A DNA stretch of 64,000 nucleotides from GCA-2737665 sp044344795 (GTDB lineage Bacteria > Bacteroidota > Bacteroidia > Palsa-965), in assembly GCA_044344795.1 (NCBI GenBank), contig JBIJCF010000012.1, forward strand, positions 6,400-70,399, given 5' to 3'. A model generated the notes under the pieces. The model saw only the letters and a program-made list of their open reading frames with translations. It was not told the origin of the DNA and searched no databases. Each line of letters begins with the position of its first letter. Positions within the stretch are counted from its first letter, which is position 1. This document shows, piece by piece, positions 9,076-18,115 of this stretch. The position numbers and the translations under genes were made by a program.

Positions 9076-10446
9076 TTAACCGAATAATCCGGCGAACACT
9101 TCTTCAATTTTTCCCATCTGGCGCAATTGAATGCCGTAATCTCCTGCCTTCAGACCTTTATGATACTTGGAAATATAGATTTCTTTAAATCCTAATTTTT
9201 CAGCTTCCGCAATGCGTTGCTCTATGCGTTGCACAGGACGAATTTCTCCACTTAATCCAACTTCCGCGGCAAAACAAATGCTGTTATGAATCGGGATGTC
9301 GGCGTTGGAAGAAAGTACCGCACAAACTACTGCAAGGTCAATTCCCGGATCTTCAACTTTTAATCCGCCGGCTATGTTCAGGAATACATCTTTAGTGCCC
9401 AATCGAAATCCACATCGCTTTTCTAAAACAGCCAACAACATGGCCAAACGACGAAGATCAAATCCGGTAGAAGAACGTTGTGGTGTGCCGTAAGCAGCAG
9501 TGCTCACTAACGCTTGTGTTTCAATCAGCATCGGACGCAGGCCTTCCATTAATACGGCAATGGTAACACCACTAACTTGCTCGTCACGCGCAGTAATTAA
9601 TATTTCAGACGGATTCGCTACTTCACGTAACCCGCTGCCTTGCATTTCATAAATGCCTAATTCATTTGTTGAGCCAAATCGATTTTTGATCGTGCGTAAA
9701 AGTCGGTAAACATGATTGCGATCGCCTTCGAATTGCAACACGGTATCCACCATGTGTTCCAGTACTTTCGGTCCGGCCAATGATCCTTCTTTGGTGATGT
9801 GACCTATCAGAAATACAGGAACATTCGATTCTTTCGCATAACGCAACAATTCGCCTGCACACTCACGAACCTGAGAAACACTTCCCGGCGATGACTCAAC
9901 ATGAGCGGTGTGCAATGTTTGAATGGAATCCACAATAAGGAGTTGCGGTTCAATCTGTGCAATTTGCTGAAAGATATTTTGTGTATTCGTTTCGGTCAAT
10001 ACAAAACAATTGTCATTCGCAATGCCGATTCGTTCCGCACGCATTTTTATTTGTTGCTCACTTTCTTCTCCTGAAACATACAATACACGAAGATTTTTTT
10101 CCTGCGTGGCGAGCTGCAACATTAAAGTTGATTTGCCAATGCCCGGTTCGCCGCCAAACAAAATCAACGATCCCGGAACCAGGCCTCCACCAAGCACGCG
10201 GTTCAGCTCCTGATCAATTAGCGGAATGCGGTGTTCTTCTGTGCCGCTGATTTCATTCAACTTCAACGGCTTTGGTGCACGACCTGTATTTTTTGAAGAG
10301 AACGGGGAAGAGCGCGGATCATTCGATTTGGCTACAATTTCTTCAACATACGTATTCCATTCACCGCAGGATGGACATTTACCAATCCACTTGGGTGATG
10401 ATGTGCCGCAGTTTTGGCAGAAGAATTGTGTTTTTGTTTTAGCCAT
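9076..10446 (-). CDS. radA: DNA repair protein RadA/Sms
   Basis: A RecA-like ATPase that processes recombination branch intermediates (456 aa). Visible features are an N-terminal zinc finger (CQNCGTSSPKW...CPSCGEW), Walker A GEPGIGKST, the RadA-specific KNRFGSTNELG motif, and a C-terminal Lon-protease-like domain (GGLKVEDPGIDLAVVCAVLS). The frame is open 72 bp further upstream, but the universal RadA start MAKTKTQFFC begins at 10446; the longer form would overlap rfaE2. It is the last gene of the operon panD - flippase-like protein - rfaE2 - radA, 13 bp behind rfaE2. Confidence 0.96.
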   Translation of the reverse strand: MAKTKTQFFCQNCGTSSPKWIGKCPSCGEWNTYVEEIVAKSNDPRSSPFSSKNTGRAPKPLKLNEISGTEEHRIPLIDQELNRVLGGGLVPGSLILFGGEPGIGKSTLMLQLATQEKNLRVLYVSGEESEQQIKMRAERIGIANDNCFVLTETNTQNIFQQIAQIEPQLLIVDSIQTLHTAHVESSPGSVSQVRECAGELLRYAKESNVPVFLIGHITKEGSLAGPKVLEHMVDTVLQFEGDRNHVYRLLRTIKNRFGSTNELGIYEMQGSGLREVANPSEILITARDEQVSGVTIAVLMEGLRPMLIETQALVSTAAYGTPQRSSTGFDLRRLAMLLAVLEKRCGFRLGTKDVFLNIAGGLKVEDPGIDLAVVCAVLSSNADIPIHNSICFAAEVGLSGEIRPVQRIEQRIAEAEKLGFKEIYISKYHKGLKAGDYGIQLRQMGKIEEVFAGLFG

Positions 10447-10459
10447 GTGGCGTATCGAT

Positions 10460-10954
10460 TTACGCTTCTTTAATTTTTTTCTCGATGGCACTGGTTGAAT
10501 AACCTTGCACCAATTCAACCAACTTTACTTCACCGCCATGTTGCAAAACAACATCATGTCCTGCAATTTGTTCTACACGATAATCCGCACCTTTTACCAG
10601 TACATCCGGAACAAGTGCTGAAATCAATTCGTAAGGAGTTTCTTCGTTGAAGATGACAACTGCATCAACTACATGAAGACTAGCAATAATCATGGCACGG
10701 GAATGTTCGTTCTGTATCGGACGACTATCGCCTTTGTTCAGACGTTTTACGGACTGATCCGCATTAACCGCAACAATTAAAAAGTCGCCACAATCTTTCG
10801 CTTTCGCCAAGTAATCCACGTGGCCAAGGTGCAGCAAATCGAAACATCCGTTGGTGAAAACGACCTTCATTCCGAAGTGTTGCAAACGTTGCACTTTACG
10901 CACGAGTTCTTCGCGTGAGAATATTTTGGCACTGATAATTTCGCTGTAGGTCAT
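10460..10954 (-). CDS. rfaE2: D-glycero-beta-D-manno-heptose 1-phosphate adenylyltransferase
   Basis: This nucleotidyltransferase (164 aa) corresponds to the C-terminal half of the bifunctional HldE protein. It activates heptose-1-phosphate for lipopolysaccharide inner-core synthesis in the cytoplasm. The signature NGCFDLLHLGHVDYLAKAK contains the HLGH nucleotide-binding motif of the HxGH superfamily, followed by AVNADQSVKRLNKG and the conserved RAMIIASL and DVLVKGADY segments. As is common in Bacteroidota, the kinase half is not fused. Its start overlaps the stop of the upstream membrane protein gene by 4 bp (ATGA), indicating translational coupling. Confidence 0.93.
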   Translation of the reverse strand: MTYSEIISAKIFSREELVRKVQRLQHFGMKVVFTNGCFDLLHLGHVDYLAKAKDCGDFLIVAVNADQSVKRLNKGDSRPIQNEHSRAMIIASLHVVDAVVIFNEETPYELISALVPDVLVKGADYRVEQIAGHDVVLQHGGEVKLVELVQGYSTSAIEKKIKEA

Positions 10955-11958
10955 GCTTTAATTTTATTGAGCAGTGGTTGAATCAGAAATGCAACACCCG
11001 TGAAAACCACAACTGTAGCCACTTGCGAACCCCAGCACAACCAGGAAAACGATGCTGCTGCAGGTTCTGTTTCCGGTGTTAAGCGAATCATAAGCGCGGT
11101 TACAATAAGTTGATACGCGCCAATTCCGCCGGGAGTAAATGCTACACCAAATGTGCCGAACAGCAGTAAGATCAACGCCATGTTCATTGTTAAGTGCTGT
11201 GTTTCAGGGAAGCAGAAAAAGCAAACGTATAAGCTCAGCAAATAGCCACCCCAAATTCCAAGCGAATACAAGATAAACAGGAAAGGCTGTTTCACTTGTT
11301 TTACCGACAATACGCCATCACGAATTCCTTTCAGAAAAGCGAGCGCCTTGGACGAAAACAATCCAACTATTTTTTGGCGAAACCAATAGATTGCGCCGAC
11401 AAAAGCGATGAGACTTCCAAAAGCGATGTAGAATTTTACTGGCTGTGCATACAACGCACCAAGTTTTATCGCCGCAGGATCCCAGATGTATTCCAGCCAC
11501 AAGCTTTTTAGTCCGGCAAATTGAAACAACAACACCAGAACGAAAATCAATCCGAGGCACAAAACATCGATTATACGTTCTACGACAACGGTGCCGAATG
11601 CTTCGCTGAACGGAATGTTATCCGTGCGTTTAATTAAGCCGCATCGTGATACCTCACCCAGGCGAGGAAAAGCATAATTGGCGAGATAAGCGACCATGAC
11701 AGCCGTAAACCGATTGCCCAATCCCGATTTGTGTCCGAGTGGCTGTAACAACATTTCCCATCGTAAGGCACGGAATAAGTGCGACAAGGCGCCAATTCCC
11801 ATTGCCACTGCAAACCAATAATAGTCGGCGTTGCGGATGCCGTTTAAAAACTGTTCACGTTGTGTATCTGTGAAACGGCTGTATTGCCACCACAGCAAAC
11901 CCGCTCCAAGTCCGAAAAACAGGACAAACTGTATGATCTGACCCGCGCGTCCCTTCAA
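10951..11958 (-). CDS. Flippase-like / lysylphosphatidylglycerol synthase TM-region family membrane protein
   Basis: An integral membrane protein of 335 residues with about eight hydrophobic helices. It resembles the UPF0104/YbhN/AglD family (LPG synthase TM region): ALRWEMLLQPLG, VMVAYLANYAFPRLGEVSRCGLIKR near the first third, VVERIIDVLCL, and FTPGGIGAYQLIV near the end. Members act in lipid or glycolipid translocation, but the substrate here cannot be read from sequence. It sits between panD (4-bp gap) and rfaE2 (4-bp overlap). The second neighbour supports a role in envelope or LPS precursors. Confidence 0.85.
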   Translation of the reverse strand: MKGRAGQIIQFVLFFGLGAGLLWWQYSRFTDTQREQFLNGIRNADYYWFAVAMGIGALSHLFRALRWEMLLQPLGHKSGLGNRFTAVMVAYLANYAFPRLGEVSRCGLIKRTDNIPFSEAFGTVVVERIIDVLCLGLIFVLVLLFQFAGLKSLWLEYIWDPAAIKLGALYAQPVKFYIAFGSLIAFVGAIYWFRQKIVGLFSSKALAFLKGIRDGVLSVKQVKQPFLFILYSLGIWGGYLLSLYVCFFCFPETQHLTMNMALILLLFGTFGVAFTPGGIGAYQLIVTALMIRLTPETEPAAASFSWLCWGSQVATVVVFTGVAFLIQPLLNKIKA

Positions 11959-11962
11959 TGTA

Positions 11963-12316
11963 TTAGGATTTTAATTGATTGGTGGTTTCGTCCGGAAAGA
12001 TGACCGTAGGAGTGAATGACTTCGCGGCCTCAGCATCCATCAACGCGTATGAAATAACAAGGACGATATCACCAACAGCAACTTTGCGAGCCGCAGGGCC
12101 ATTCAAACAAATTGTTCCGGTTCCTCTGCTGCCTTTAATGACGTATGTTTCCAAACGCTCGCCGTTATTGATATTAACGACTTGTACCTTTTCGTTCTCG
12201 ATCAGATTAGCAGCATCCATGAGATTTTCGTCAATGGTAATACTGCCGATGTAGTTCAGATCCGCCTGCGTTACTTTCACGCGGTGAATCTTTGATTTCA
12301 TAACTTGAATTTGCAT
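11963..12316 (-). CDS. panD: Aspartate 1-decarboxylase (pyruvoyl-dependent)
   Basis: This enzyme makes beta-alanine from aspartate for pantothenate and CoA synthesis. It is a self-cleaving proenzyme of 117 residues. Cleavage between Gly24 and Ser25 (NYIGSITID) creates the pyruvoyl group, and GTICLNGPAAR contains the conserved active-site region. An in-frame ATG exists at 12343, but the ATG at 12316 aligns the cleavage site exactly with E. coli numbering. In addition, a promoter -7 element lies at 12322-12329, inside the longer frame. The coding sequence ends 4 bp before the flippase-like gene, the next member of the operon. Confidence 0.95.
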   Translation of the reverse strand: MQIQVMKSKIHRVKVTQADLNYIGSITIDENLMDAANLIENEKVQVVNINNGERLETYVIKGSRGTGTICLNGPAARKVAVGDIVLVISYALMDAEAAKSFTPTVIFPDETTNQLKS

Positions 12317-12321
12317 CGGCG

Positions 12322-12329
12322 CAAAGGTA
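12322..12329 (-). promoter_or_regulatory. Promoter -7 element of the panD operon
   Basis: The minus strand reads TACCTTTG, an exact TAnnTTTG match, only 5 nt before the panD ATG at 12316. I see no good -33 TTTG at the usual spacing. The geometry implies an extremely short leader or a leaderless mRNA. Confidence 0.5.
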
Positions 12330-12375
12330 GGGGAAATATCCACAGCGGCATTGTTATCCCGAGTTGCTGTAAATG

Positions 12376-12400
12376 AAAAAAGCCACCGTTACGGTGGCTT
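12376..12400 (-). terminator. Rho-independent terminator of tRNA-Gln
   Basis: A perfect inverted repeat (AGCCACCG / CGGTGGCT with a 3-nt loop) is followed on the minus strand by a run of T (written as A at 12376-12380). It begins 4 bp after the tRNA 3' end and separates the tRNA from panD. Confidence 0.85.
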
Positions 12401-12403
12401 TGT

Positions 12404-12473
12404 TGCCCGAGCTGGATTCGAACCAACACAGTCAGAACCAAAATCTGAAGTCCTGCCATTAGACGATCGGGCA
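12404..12473 (-). tRNA. tRNA-Gln (anticodon UUG)
   Basis: A 70-nt cloverleaf without encoded CCA. The acceptor stem is TGCCCGA pairing with TCGGGCA. The anticodon arm is TCAGA-TTTTGGT-TCTGA, giving anticodon TTG. The T arm is GTTGG-TTCGAAT-CCAGC. The 5' base is at 12473. It has its own promoter and terminator and lies in the gap between the panD operon and the DUF2723 gene. Confidence 0.95.
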
Positions 12474-12498
12474 TCAATTGCATTTCAGCAATGGGCGA

Positions 12499-12529
12499 CA
12501 AAAGTAAAAAGTTATTTCATTTTCACAAA
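12499..12529 (-). promoter_or_regulatory. Promoter of tRNA-Gln
   Basis: On the minus strand a TTTG (-33, 12529-12526) is followed after 19 nt by TACTTTTG (-7, 12506-12499). This is an exact match to the Bacteroidota TTTG-N19-TAnnTTTG form, about 26 nt before the mature tRNA 5' end. Confidence 0.85.
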
Positions 12530-12580
12530 ATTTTAGTTGGGAATCTGCTTATTTAACAGCGCGACTCCCCCGCAATTTCC

Positions 12581-12588
12581 TATCTTCG
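12581..12588 (+). promoter_or_regulatory. Probable -7 element of the DUF2723 gene
   Basis: TATCTTCG differs from TAnnTTTG at one position and lies 27 nt before the ATG at 12616. No clear -33 element is visible. Confidence 0.35.
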
Positions 12589-12615
12589 CCCGCATATCAT
12601 TCACAAAATTCAGGC

Positions 12616-15600
12616 ATGGTTTCCAAGTACAAACTGTTTAATAACGTTATCGGCTGGGTAGTGTTCGCAATTGCGGCATTTACCTACGTTTCAACCATTG
12701 AACCTACCACAAGTTTCTGGGACTGTGGCGAGTACATACTTTCTTGTTTGAAGTTAGAGGTGGGTCACCCGCCCGGAGCACCAACATTCTTGTTGTTCGG
12801 ACGCTTTTTCTCCTTATTTGCTTCCGGTGAAAATGGCGGAGCGGCTATGATCAACGTGATGTCCGGATTGTCCAGCGCATTTACCATTTTGTTCATGTTT
12901 TGGTCGTTAACGTTGTTAGGTCGCAAATTGGTGGCTTCGATGAGTCAGGAATTGAATGATGCACGCATGTGGGCTGTTTTTGCAAGTGCGGCTGTAGGCT
13001 CCTTAGCCTATACGTTCTCGGATTCTTTCTGGTTTTCTGCTGTAGAAGGTGAAGTTTACGCAATGTCTTCTTTCTTCACTGCGTTAGTTTTTTGGGCGAT
13101 TTTACGTTGGGATGCCGATGACACGCCTCGTGCGGATAAGTGGATCGTATTCATTGCATTCATGATGGGATTGTCTATCGGTGTTCACTTATTGAATTTG
13201 TTGGCAATTCCTGCGATCGTGATGATCGTGTATTTCAAGAAATACGAATACACTTTTAAAGGGCTCATTATTTCCTTGCTGGTAGCAGTGGGATTACTAG
13301 GTGTAATTCAGAACGGAATTATTCCGGGTGTTGTAAGTGCTGCCGCTAATTACGAGTTGTTCTTTGTGAATACTATCGGATTGCCATTCAACGTCGGGAC
13401 TATTGTTTATTTCTTGTTGCTCATCGGAATGATTATTACAGGAATGCAATACACTGCTGCTGGTGGTGAAAAATTGTACAAGCGCTTTATTTATGTGACG
13501 GGTGCTTTCTTCGGAATTACCGTTATCGCAGCCATGATGTATTCATCTGTTGCATTGCCGTTTATCACAGCAGGCGGTGTCGCAGCGTTAATTTATTATT
13601 TCAAGGATAACCGTCATTTATTAAACACGATTCTTTTATCGTTTAGCGTGATGCTGATTGGTTATTCAACATTCTTTGTCTTGGTTATTCGCTCTCAGGC
13701 GAATACTCCGATGGATGAAAACAATCCGGAAAATGCGATCAGCTTGTTGTCGTATTTGCAACGTGAACAATACGGTGACTGGCCGTTGTTATATGGCCCT
13801 TATTACAACGCTACGTTGGACTACAGCAATCCTGCTGATGACGGGAATCCGGTTTATGCAAAGAATGCATCAAGCGGCGATTATCAAATTATCGATCATC
13901 GTAAACAAACCAAGTACAACTGGGCGCCTGAAATGAGTACCATTTTACCTCGTATGTGGGAAATGAACCAGTCTAGTCACAAACGTGAATACGAACATTG
14001 GGCTGATGTGAAGAAAAAAAATGTTCGTGTTAAAGTACAAGTGCGCACTGCAGAAGGTATGCAAACAACAACGCTGACACGTCCAAGTTTTGGTGCGAAC
14101 CTGAAGTATTTCTTCAATTACCAAATCGGGTGGATGTACATGCGTTATTTCATGTGGAATTTCGCCGGAAAGCAAAATGATATTCAGGGTCACGGAAATA
14201 TTACGGATGGCAACTGGCAATCGGGTTTATCTGCAACTGATAAAATTGATATGGGCAAAGCGCCGAAACGTCTTCGCGAAAACGCTGCGAATAACAAGTT
14301 CTTCATGCTGCCGTTAATTCTTGGCTTAATCGGATTGTTCTTTCAGGTTTCTAAAGATTGGAAGAATGGTTTGGTGGTAACGTTGATGTTCTTATTTACA
14401 GGATTAGCTATCGTATTCTACCTCAATCAGTATCCGCTGCAACCGCGCGAACGTGACTACGCTTACGCAGGCTCGTTTTATGCATTTGCTATGTGGATTG
14501 GTTTTGGCGTGTACGCTATTTATGATTTTCTCGCACGTTACGCGAAAATGGCGGGCGTTGCAGGAGTTGGTATTGCAACAGTTGCGGGCTGTACAGTACC
14601 ATATATCATGGCTGCTGAAGGTTGGGATGATCATAACCGTTCACATCGCTATACCGCTCGCGACTTTGCTAAAAATTATCTGTCAACCGTTGATAAGAAC
14701 GGCGTAATATTTACCAATGGTGATAACGATACATTCCCTTTGTGGTATGCACAGGAAGCGGAAGGTTATCGTACAGATGTGCGTGTGTTGAATTTGTCGC
14801 TCTTGAATACAGATTGGTACATTGAACAATCTGTGCGTAAGGCATACGATTCAGATCCGGTTCCGTTTTCATTACCTGCACACAAGTATCGTCAAGGTTC
14901 TGCGGAACAAGTATTCTTCCCTGAGGTTCCTGAAGGCAAAGTATTACCTGCAATGAGCGCTCGGCAGTTGATTGATATGATCATCAACAACGATCCTCAG
15001 GTTACAGAAGTAAGAACAGGTCAGGATGATAATAATGAGATGTATACAGATACTGTATATACATTACCGACCAACCGTGTTTGGATTCCGGTGGACAAGA
15101 AGTTGGTGAAATCCAATGGAACTGTCCCTGCCAACACACCTGACAGTTTGATTTTGGATCGTATCGAATGGACGATTAACAAACGTTATCTGTTGAAAGC
15201 AGATTTAATGATGTTGGATTTGTTGGCGACTAACAACTGGAAGCGTCCGATTTACTTTGCAGTTACTGCGGGTTCCGGAGCTTATTTGGATCTTGAAGAT
15301 TTCTTCCGCCTCGAAGGATTGGCGTATCGTTTGGTTCCTTTGAAGGCTTCGCAAGAAGGTATGTTTGGAGAGCCTGTGGGATGCGATACGGATATCATGT
15401 ACAATAAGATCATGAATCAGTTTGTGTGGGGTGGTTTAGATGATACGACCAAGAATATCTACATGGATGAAAACAACTTGCGTTTCACTACTAACCAGCG
15501 CTTGCAAATGATGACACTCGCGAAGCTGTTGAATGATGAAGGCAAAGGTCAAAAGGCGGTTCAAGTGTTGGATAAGTGTTTAGCAGTAATGCCCGAGAAA

Positions 15601-15993
15601 CACGTACCATATGAGCCTGCAATGGTGTACATGGTTCAGGGTTATTTCACTGCAGGCGCTGCTGATAAAGGCAAGAATTTGTCTCGTCAGTTATTCGATA
15701 TGTGCGAAGAAGAATATGTATTCTACAAAGGACTCAACGATAAACGTGGCGATTATAAATCTGACGTGAATCGTTTGCAGTCTGCAATGCAAATGTTGGC
15801 GCAGTACGCAGGTGATTATGGACACACGGATATGATGACGGAATACGACGGACGTTTAGGAAAGCTGGGTATTCAGTCGCCAAACCAATTCCGTCAACAG
15901 AAGCCGAAGTTGCCGTTTGATACGTTATTAGAGAAGTTGCGCACGGAAACAATTCCGCCAACTCCGGAAAGCCTGCCTGCAACCAAGCGCTAA
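12616..15993 (+). CDS. DUF2723 multi-pass membrane protein (protein O-mannosyltransferase-like)
   Basis: A large inner-membrane protein of 1125 residues. The N-terminal half has many hydrophobic helices and opens with the diagnostic DUF2723 segment EPTTSFWDCGEYI...EVGHPPGAP (about 27-55), which resembles the catalytic loop region of GT-C glycosyltransferases. A second membrane block follows (about 560-690; NQYPLQPRERDYAYAGSFY). The C-terminal soluble part holds a conserved NGDNDTFPLWYAQE motif and a helical, TPR-like tail with YMVQGYF. The family is widespread in Bacteroidota and often annotated as an O-mannosyltransferase, but the donor and acceptor are not established. The polysaccharide deacetylase gene starts 10 bp downstream. 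Confidence 0.9.
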   Translation: MVSKYKLFNNVIGWVVFAIAAFTYVSTIEPTTSFWDCGEYILSCLKLEVGHPPGAPTFLLFGRFFSLFASGENGGAAMINVMSGLSSAFTILFMFWSLTLLGRKLVASMSQELNDARMWAVFASAAVGSLAYTFSDSFWFSAVEGEVYAMSSFFTALVFWAILRWDADDTPRADKWIVFIAFMMGLSIGVHLLNLLAIPAIVMIVYFKKYEYTFKGLIISLLVAVGLLGVIQNGIIPGVVSAAANYELFFVNTIGLPFNVGTIVYFLLLIGMIITGMQYTAAGGEKLYKRFIYVTGAFFGITVIAAMMYSSVALPFITAGGVAALIYYFKDNRHLLNTILLSFSVMLIGYSTFFVLVIRSQANTPMDENNPENAISLLSYLQREQYGDWPLLYGPYYNATLDYSNPADDGNPVYAKNASSGDYQIIDHRKQTKYNWAPEMSTILPRMWEMNQSSHKREYEHWADVKKKNVRVKVQVRTAEGMQTTTLTRPSFGANLKYFFNYQIGWMYMRYFMWNFAGKQNDIQGHGNITDGNWQSGLSATDKIDMGKAPKRLRENAANNKFFMLPLILGLIGLFFQVSKDWKNGLVVTLMFLFTGLAIVFYLNQYPLQPRERDYAYAGSFYAFAMWIGFGVYAIYDFLARYAKMAGVAGVGIATVAGCTVPYIMAAEGWDDHNRSHRYTARDFAKNYLSTVDKNGVIFTNGDNDTFPLWYAQEAEGYRTDVRVLNLSLLNTDWYIEQSVRKAYDSDPVPFSLPAHKYRQGSAEQVFFPEVPEGKVLPAMSARQLIDMIINNDPQVTEVRTGQDDNNEMYTDTVYTLPTNRVWIPVDKKLVKSNGTVPANTPDSLILDRIEWTINKRYLLKADLMMLDLLATNNWKRPIYFAVTAGSGAYLDLEDFFRLEGLAYRLVPLKASQEGMFGEPVGCDTDIMYNKIMNQFVWGGLDDTTKNIYMDENNLRFTTNQRLQMMTLAKLLNDEGKGQKAVQVLDKCLAVMPEKHVPYEPAMVYMVQGYFTAGAADKGKNLSRQLFDMCEEEYVFYKGLNDKRGDYKSDVNRLQSAMQMLAQYAGDYGHTDMMTEYDGRLGKLGIQSPNQFRQQKPKLPFDTLLEKLRTETIPPTPESLPATKR

Positions 15994-16003
15994 ATTTTAG
16001 CGA

Positions 16004-16615
16004 ATGATTCGCATCACACGCCCTCCACAGATCATCAGAAAATATTATTCCGGTGCTCAGTGGAGGGTTCCTGTTTCTAATAAATCGGTTTATCTGACTT
16101 TCGATGACGGCCCGCATCCTGACATTACAGCTGCGGTGTTGCAAATCCTGAAGCAGCATGATGTAAAGGCGAATTTCTTTTGCGTCGGGGCTAACGTTGA
16201 GAAACATCGTAGTTGCTACGACCTCATTTTACAAGATGGACATCAAGTCGGTAATCACACCATGACACACAAGGACGGCTGGAAAACACCGTTGCGCGAT
16301 TATCTCAAAGAGGTTGTTGCTTGTCAGCAGTTAGTTGCGTCTGATATGTTTCGCCCGCCTTACGGTAGAATTACACGCCAGCAATTTAATGTACTGAAGC
16401 AACATTATCGGATCATTATGTGGGATGTGTTGTCGTACGATTTTGATCAAACTCTAACTGCAGACGACTGCTTGAAGCTGGCATGTAAAGCGACACGACC
16501 GGGCTCTGTTGTGGTATGGCACGACAGTTTAAAAGCAGCCGAACGCATGTTGCCGGCATTGCCCGAATACATCACCTATTGCAAGCAACAAGGTTTTAGC
16601 TTCGAGTTACTTTAG
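16004..16615 (+). CDS. Polysaccharide deacetylase (NodB-like)
   Basis: A 203-residue carbohydrate esterase 4 family protein that would remove acetyl groups from an N-acetylated glycan such as peptidoglycan. NodB motifs are intact: TFDDGPHPD (Asp34-Asp35, base and metal), GNHTMTH (His86 and His90, metal), FRPPYGR (about 117-123) and VVWHDS near the C-terminus. There is no convincing signal peptide, so it may be cytoplasmic or non-classically anchored, which is not unusual for short Bacteroidota members. It follows the DUF2723 gene closely and overlaps the convergent MBL-rhodanese gene by 4 bp. Confidence 0.9.
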   Translation: MIRITRPPQIIRKYYSGAQWRVPVSNKSVYLTFDDGPHPDITAAVLQILKQHDVKANFFCVGANVEKHRSCYDLILQDGHQVGNHTMTHKDGWKTPLRDYLKEVVACQQLVASDMFRPPYGRITRQQFNVLKQHYRIIMWDVLSYDFDQTLTADDCLKLACKATRPGSVVVWHDSLKAAERMLPALPEYITYCKQQGFSFELL

Positions 16616-18003
16616 GCTGTTACCGGAATTACTTTCGGTAGATCTTCGTTCTTAATACCGCTCCATCCTTTACGAACGTTAATTATGTCCGTAAAGCCAT
16701 GTTGCTTCAAAATAGAAGTAGCAATCATGGAACGATATCCGCCTGCGCAATGAATATAGATAGGCTCGTTAGGTTGAAGAGCCTGTAAGTTCTCGGCATT
16801 ACCAAATTGTGTCAGACACATCAGTTGCGCGCCTTCCACATGTCCTGATTCAAATTCTCCCGGGCGACGCACATCCAAGATCTTACGATGATTTCCTGAA
16901 CGTACATCAGCAGCAAATTCTGCCGGATTAATCGAATCTACCTGGTCCGCTTGCATTCCGGATGCGATCCACTGTGGCATTCCACCTTCCACGTAGCCAA
17001 CAACATTTTCATATCCCACACGCGCTAAACGCAATACAGCTTCACGTTCTTTACCGGGAACAGCAACAACAATTAATGGCTTTGTAATATCAATTAATGT
17101 TCCTACCCAAACCGCATACGTGCCGTCAAGCCCAATATTCAGAGCTCCGGGAATAAATCCCGATTCGAATTCGTCAGGAGTGCGCGTGTCCAAAACGATA
17201 GCGCCTTGTTGCATCGCAGCTTTTACCTCTTCCGGTTTTAAGGCTTTGGAATTGCGCTCCAACACGGTCTCGATATTTTCATAACCGCGCTTATTAATCA
17301 TCGCATCTTCAAAAAAGTATTGCGGCGGTGCAGAAAGACCATCAGTAACAGTGCGAATGAATTCACTCTTGTCGGTAATCAACATAGCATAATTCGTTTG
17401 CTTCTGCTGACCGATGGTTGACCAGGTTTCTTTCCCAATATTTTTCCCGCAAGCAGAGCCCGGACCGTGCGCAGGATAAACGGTGACGTCATCCGGTAAC
17501 GCTTTCAATTTTTTCAATGACTCGAACATCATGCCGGCCAAATCTTCCTTGGTCATTTTACCGTCGAGTAAATCGGGCCTTCCTACATCACCAACAAAAA
17601 GCGTATCTCCCGTAAATATTGCGTGGGGCTGATCTTGCTCATCCAACAACAAGTAACATGTTGATTCCGGTGTATGCCCGGGAGTGTGTAATACTTTGAT
17701 TCTAATTTTTCCTAAATGCAGCGTTTCGTTATCTGCTGCAATATGTGTTGCATAATTAGTTTCAGCGGTTGGACCATAAACAATCGTTGCTCCGGTTGCT
17801 TTTGCTAAATCAATATGTCCGCTAACGAAGTCGGCATGAAAGTGAGTTTCAAGTACATATTTGATTTTTACACCACGTTCTTTGGCTTTTGCCAGATAAG
17901 GTTCTGTTTCACGAAGCGGATCAATTACAATAGCTTCGCCATTAGATTCAATCCAATACGCGGCTTCTGCAAGACAGTTGGTATATAATTGTTCAATATG
18001 CAT
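16612..18003 (-). CDS. MBL-fold persulfide dioxygenase fused to two rhodanese domains
   Basis: A 463-residue protein of the ETHE1/CstB kind, acting on glutathione- or low-molecular-weight persulfides in the cytoplasm. The metallo-beta-lactamase domain (1-240) has THFHADFVSGH, HTPGHTPES and FTGDTLFVGDVGRPDL. The first rhodanese domain (about 265-355) begins IVLDTRTPDEFESG but has VAVPGKERE where the catalytic Cys loop should be, so it is probably inactive. The second (about 365-458) keeps the active Cys in IHCAGGYRS. Sulfide/persulfide detoxification is inferred from family knowledge; the sulfur-assimilation genes are 15 kb away. Confidence 0.92.
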   Translation of the reverse strand: MHIEQLYTNCLAEAAYWIESNGEAIVIDPLRETEPYLAKAKERGVKIKYVLETHFHADFVSGHIDLAKATGATIVYGPTAETNYATHIAADNETLHLGKIRIKVLHTPGHTPESTCYLLLDEQDQPHAIFTGDTLFVGDVGRPDLLDGKMTKEDLAGMMFESLKKLKALPDDVTVYPAHGPGSACGKNIGKETWSTIGQQKQTNYAMLITDKSEFIRTVTDGLSAPPQYFFEDAMINKRGYENIETVLERNSKALKPEEVKAAMQQGAIVLDTRTPDEFESGFIPGALNIGLDGTYAVWVGTLIDITKPLIVVAVPGKEREAVLRLARVGYENVVGYVEGGMPQWIASGMQADQVDSINPAEFAADVRSGNHRKILDVRRPGEFESGHVEGAQLMCLTQFGNAENLQALQPNEPIYIHCAGGYRSMIATSILKQHGFTDIINVRKGWSGIKNEDLPKVIPVTA

Positions 18004-18115
18004 GTTCTGATTTTTTTATAAAGTTAGTGAGAACAGACCTAATTTTCGAAACCGCGTTTTGGTGTTGCTTGACTTTGTTCCCATAAAAAGTTAAAAGGAA
18101 CACGTATCTTTCCTT

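Noticed and set aside
10447..10518. Longer RadA N-terminus
   Set aside because: It would overlap rfaE2 and adds a basic non-conserved segment; RadA proteins start at MAKxKTxFxC.
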